Below are positions 5,476-7,216 of a DNA stretch of 7,216 nt, piece after piece (the first letter of the stretch is position 1; each line of letters starts with the position of its first letter). The stretch is from Methylococcales bacterium (GTDB lineage: Bacteria; Pseudomonadota; Gammaproteobacteria; Methylococcales; UBA1147). The stretch spans positions 1 to 7,216 of the forward strand of contig JANXGZ010000004.1 in assembly GCA_024958995.1 (NCBI GenBank), written 5' to 3'. Below the pieces are notes generated by a model. It was not told the DNA's origin, did not search any database, and worked only from the letters and a program-made list of their open reading frames with translations. The position numbers were made by a program, and so were the translations under genes.

Positions 5476-6882
5476 ATGACGACCAGGACACGTTTTGCAC
5501 CCAGCCCGACTGGCCACCTGCATATCGGCGGGGTAAGGACCGCGCTGTTTTCATGGTTATACGCCCGTAAGAAAGGTGGGCAATTTGTTCTCCGTATCGA
5601 AGATACGGATCTTGAACGTTCGACCACCGAGTCTGTAGATGCCATCCTGCAGGGAATGACATGGCTGGGCTTGGCTCATGACGAGGGCCCTTTTTACCAG
5701 ACCCAGCGGTTTGATCGCTACAAGGAAGTCATCAGTGATTTGCTCGATTCGGGCGATGCCTATCATTGTTACTGCACCCGTGAAGAGCTTGATGAATTGC
5801 GGGCAGGGCAGATGGGGAGAAAGCAAAAACCGCGTTACGATGGACGCTGCCGGCATCGCACGGGTCCGCGTGATGGTTTGGATCCAGTGGTGCGTTTTCG
5901 TAACCCGACCGATGGGGAAGTTGCATTCAACGATCTGGTTAGAGGCCAGATCGTGGTTCAAAACCAGGAACTCGACGATCTGATCATTGCCCGACCAGAT
6001 GGGTCGCCTACTTACAACCTGGCCGTGGTTGTAGATGACCTGGACATGGGGATAACTCATGTCGTGCGGGGTGATGACCATATCAACAACACGCCCCGCC
6101 AGATCAATATCCTGAAAGCCATGGGGAAACCGGTGCCACAGTACGCTCACGTACCGATGATTCTTGGAGCCGATGGTGCGAGGTTGTCCAAGCGGCATGG
6201 AGCTGTGAGCGTGATGCAGTACAGGGACGAAGGCTACCTGCCAGAGGCGCTGCTGAACTACCTGCTGCGGCTGGGCTGGTCGCACGGTGATCAGGAGGTT
6301 TTTTCAGTGGACGAGATGGTCGAACTGTTTGACATTGGTGACGTGAATCTGGCTCCGTCCACCTTCAATCCGGAAAAGCTGCTGTGGCTGAACCATCACT
6401 ACATCCGAAACGGTGATCCGGAAAAGGTTGGAAAACACCTGTGCTGGCACCTGGAACAATTGGGTCTAGATCCGGGAAATGGTCCTGAGCCCGGGGCCCT
6501 CGTCGAGGCGCAAGGTGAGCGCTGCAAGACACTGATTGAGATCGCTGAGTCGAGCATCTTTTTCTACCAGGACTTTCCCGACTACGATGTCAAGGCGGCA
6601 AGGAAAAACCTTCGTCCGGATTCATTGCAGGTGCTTACCCTGCTCAGCGAAAGACTGGCGGCACTCCAGAAATGGGAAAAGGAGGAGCTCCACGATGTAG
6701 TTCAGGCCGTGGTCGACTCTACCGGTCTCAAGTTTGGGAAGGTGGCCCAGCCGCTCAGGGTGGCTATTTCTGGTTCCACGGCCTCGCCGTCCATTGACCT
6801 GACGCTGCTGTTACTGGGGAGGAGTAGGACTCTGGAAAGGCTGGATCGTGCGATGGAATTTGTCCGCTCTAAGGAGACCTGA
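5476..6882 (+). CDS. gltX: Glutamyl-tRNA synthetase (GltX)
   Basis: GltX attaches glutamate to tRNA-Glu using ATP. The 468-residue length matches the class I bacterial enzyme (E. coli, 471). It begins TRFAPSPTGHLHIGG, with the HIGH motif as HIGG (16-19). The KMSKS motif is RLSKR (236-240). The zinc site Cys98, Cys100, Cys125 and His127 is complete at the same positions as in the E. coli enzyme. RIEDTDLERS (40-49) and the VRGDDHINNTPRQ segment (198-208) are typical. The C-terminal helical anticodon-binding domain ends in LKFGKVAQPLRVAISGS and a closing helix, as in proteobacterial GltX. The ATG at 5476 has AGGA 13 nt upstream, rather distant, and a nearer GAAGA. The gene follows the methylofuran genes on the same strand, and its cognate tRNA-Glu gene lies 258 bp downstream. 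No clear terminator follows in 6883-6970. Confidence 0.98.
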   Translation: MTTRTRFAPSPTGHLHIGGVRTALFSWLYARKKGGQFVLRIEDTDLERSTTESVDAILQGMTWLGLAHDEGPFYQTQRFDRYKEVISDLLDSGDAYHCYCTREELDELRAGQMGRKQKPRYDGRCRHRTGPRDGLDPVVRFRNPTDGEVAFNDLVRGQIVVQNQELDDLIIARPDGSPTYNLAVVVDDLDMGITHVVRGDDHINNTPRQINILKAMGKPVPQYAHVPMILGADGARLSKRHGAVSVMQYRDEGYLPEALLNYLLRLGWSHGDQEVFSVDEMVELFDIGDVNLAPSTFNPEKLLWLNHHYIRNGDPEKVGKHLCWHLEQLGLDPGNGPEPGALVEAQGERCKTLIEIAESSIFFYQDFPDYDVKAARKNLRPDSLQVLTLLSERLAALQKWEKEELHDVVQAVVDSTGLKFGKVAQPLRVAISGSTASPSIDLTLLLLGRSRTLERLDRAMEFVRSKET

Positions 6883-6970
6883 TTCTGACCGGGTTACGCT
6901 CTGTTTGTGGGACGCTTCGGGCTCTTGGTACAGGCCATCCAGGGGCCGATAAACGACAACCTCTGGATTC

Positions 6971-6999
6971 TAGACATCAATCTTCAATTGACGTAGAAT
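6971..6999 (+). promoter_or_regulatory. Stable-RNA (stringent-type) sigma70 promoter of the tRNA-Ala/tRNA-Glu unit
   Basis: The -35 box TAGACA (6971-6976, 5 of 6) and the -10 box TAGAAT (6994-6999, 5 of 6) are separated by exactly 17 bp. Directly after the -10 box comes GCGCTTCCTCC, which resembles the GC-rich discriminator of tRNA and rRNA promoters that respond to ppGpp. Predicted transcription start is near 7006, leaving about 8 nt of 5' leader before tRNA-Ala at 7014. Confidence 0.8.
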
Positions 7000-7013
7000 G
7001 CGCTTCCTCCGAA

Positions 7014-7089
7014 GGGGCCATAGCTCAGCTGGGAGAGCGCAACACTGGCAGTGTTGAGGTCAGGGGTTCGATCCCCCTTGGCTCCACCA
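7014..7089 (+). tRNA. tRNA-Ala (anticodon GGC)
   Basis: The cloverleaf is complete. The acceptor stem pairs 7014-7020 with 7079-7085 and contains the G3-U70 wobble that identifies alanine tRNAs. The D arm begins TAGCTCAGC. The anticodon stem pairs 7040-7044 with 7052-7056, the loop is CTGGCAG and the anticodon GGC is at 7047-7049. The T arm is AGGGG-TTCGATC-CCCCT (7062-7078). The CCA end is encoded (7087-7089). It closely resembles E. coli tRNA-Ala(GGC), which is also found near gltX in that species. Confidence 0.97.
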
Positions 7090-7140
7090 AACAATGATCA
7101 TGGAACCAGAAGAACAGTACGGAAGCTTTCAACAGTTTTA

Positions 7141-7216
7141 GTCCCCATCGTCTAGAGGCCTAGGACACCGCCCTTTCACGGCGGTAACAGGGGTTCGAAC
7201 CCCCTTGGGGACGCCA
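7141..7216 (+). tRNA. tRNA-Glu (anticodon UUC)
   Basis: The cloverleaf is complete and ends at the last base of the window. The acceptor stem GTCCCCA (7141-7147) pairs with TGGGGAC (7206-7212). The anticodon stem CCGCC (7168-7172) pairs with GGCGG (7180-7184), with loop CTTTCAC and anticodon TTC at 7175-7177. The discriminator is G7213 and CCA is encoded at 7214-7216. It closely matches E. coli tRNA-Glu. The 51 bp between it and tRNA-Ala contain no promoter or terminator, so both are probably processed from one transcript. Confidence 0.97.

Noticed and set aside
5557..6285. 242-codon open frame on the - strand
   Set aside because: It is a shadow of gltX, whose motifs span the same bases.
6939..6967. 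Hairpin CCAGGGG/CCTCTGG as a gltX terminator
   Set aside because: The 7-bp stem contains a G-T pair and a wide loop, and there is no T run after it.
6988..6993. TTGACG as the -35 box of the tRNA promoter
   Set aside because: It abuts the TAGAAT -10 box, and no -10 sequence occurs 16-18 bp downstream of it before the tRNA.

Overview
This window comes from a methylotrophic proteobacterium, most likely a gammaproteobacterial methanotroph or methylotroph. The evidence is a formaldehyde-activating enzyme (Fae), a set of 'archaeal-type' C1-cofactor biosynthesis genes, and a gltX/tRNA-Ala/tRNA-Glu block of proteobacterial type. The genus cannot be fixed from the sequence. Coding density is high and base composition looks uniform. 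No mobile elements, CRISPR arrays or broken genes were seen.

Layout. At the left edge is the 3' part of fae on the + strand. A bidirectional hairpin terminator (396-433) separates it from a convergent HisA-like TIM-barrel gene on the - strand (443-1138). That gene is divergent from a + strand series, and the two start codons are only 3 bp apart. The + series is: an ATP-grasp ligase (MfnD-like, 1142-2161), an ASKHA-fold H4MPT-linked C1 pathway protein (MfnF-like, 2151-3215, overlapping its neighbour by 11 bp), pabB (3322-4716) and a small amino acid kinase (MfnE-like, 4771-5364). After a 111-bp leader comes gltX (5476-6882). A stringent-type stable-RNA promoter (6971-6999) then precedes tRNA-Ala(GGC) and tRNA-Glu(UUC), the latter ending exactly at the window edge.

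How the genes work together. Fae condenses formaldehyde with tetrahydromethanopterin (H4MPT), feeding the H4MPT/methylofuran formaldehyde-oxidation route. PabB makes the aminodeoxychorismate precursor of p-aminobenzoate, needed for both folate and H4MPT. The ATP-grasp, MfnF-like and MfnE-like proteins correspond to the ligase, condensing enzyme and kinase of methanofuran assembly in archaea, so here they probably build methylofuran. The HisA-like protein belongs to a recurrent companion family of these genes whose reaction I do not know. GltX and tRNA-Glu are housekeeping translation genes.

The least ordinary signals are four. One is the HisA paralog, which keeps both catalytic-type aspartates but has lost the first phosphate-site glycine motif. 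The second is a perfect 14-bp inverted repeat in the first codons of the ATP-grasp gene, next to a possible promoter for the divergent HisA-like gene. The third is the 3-bp divergent start arrangement itself. The fourth is an interleaved A-B-A'-B' pairing pattern in the gltX leader.
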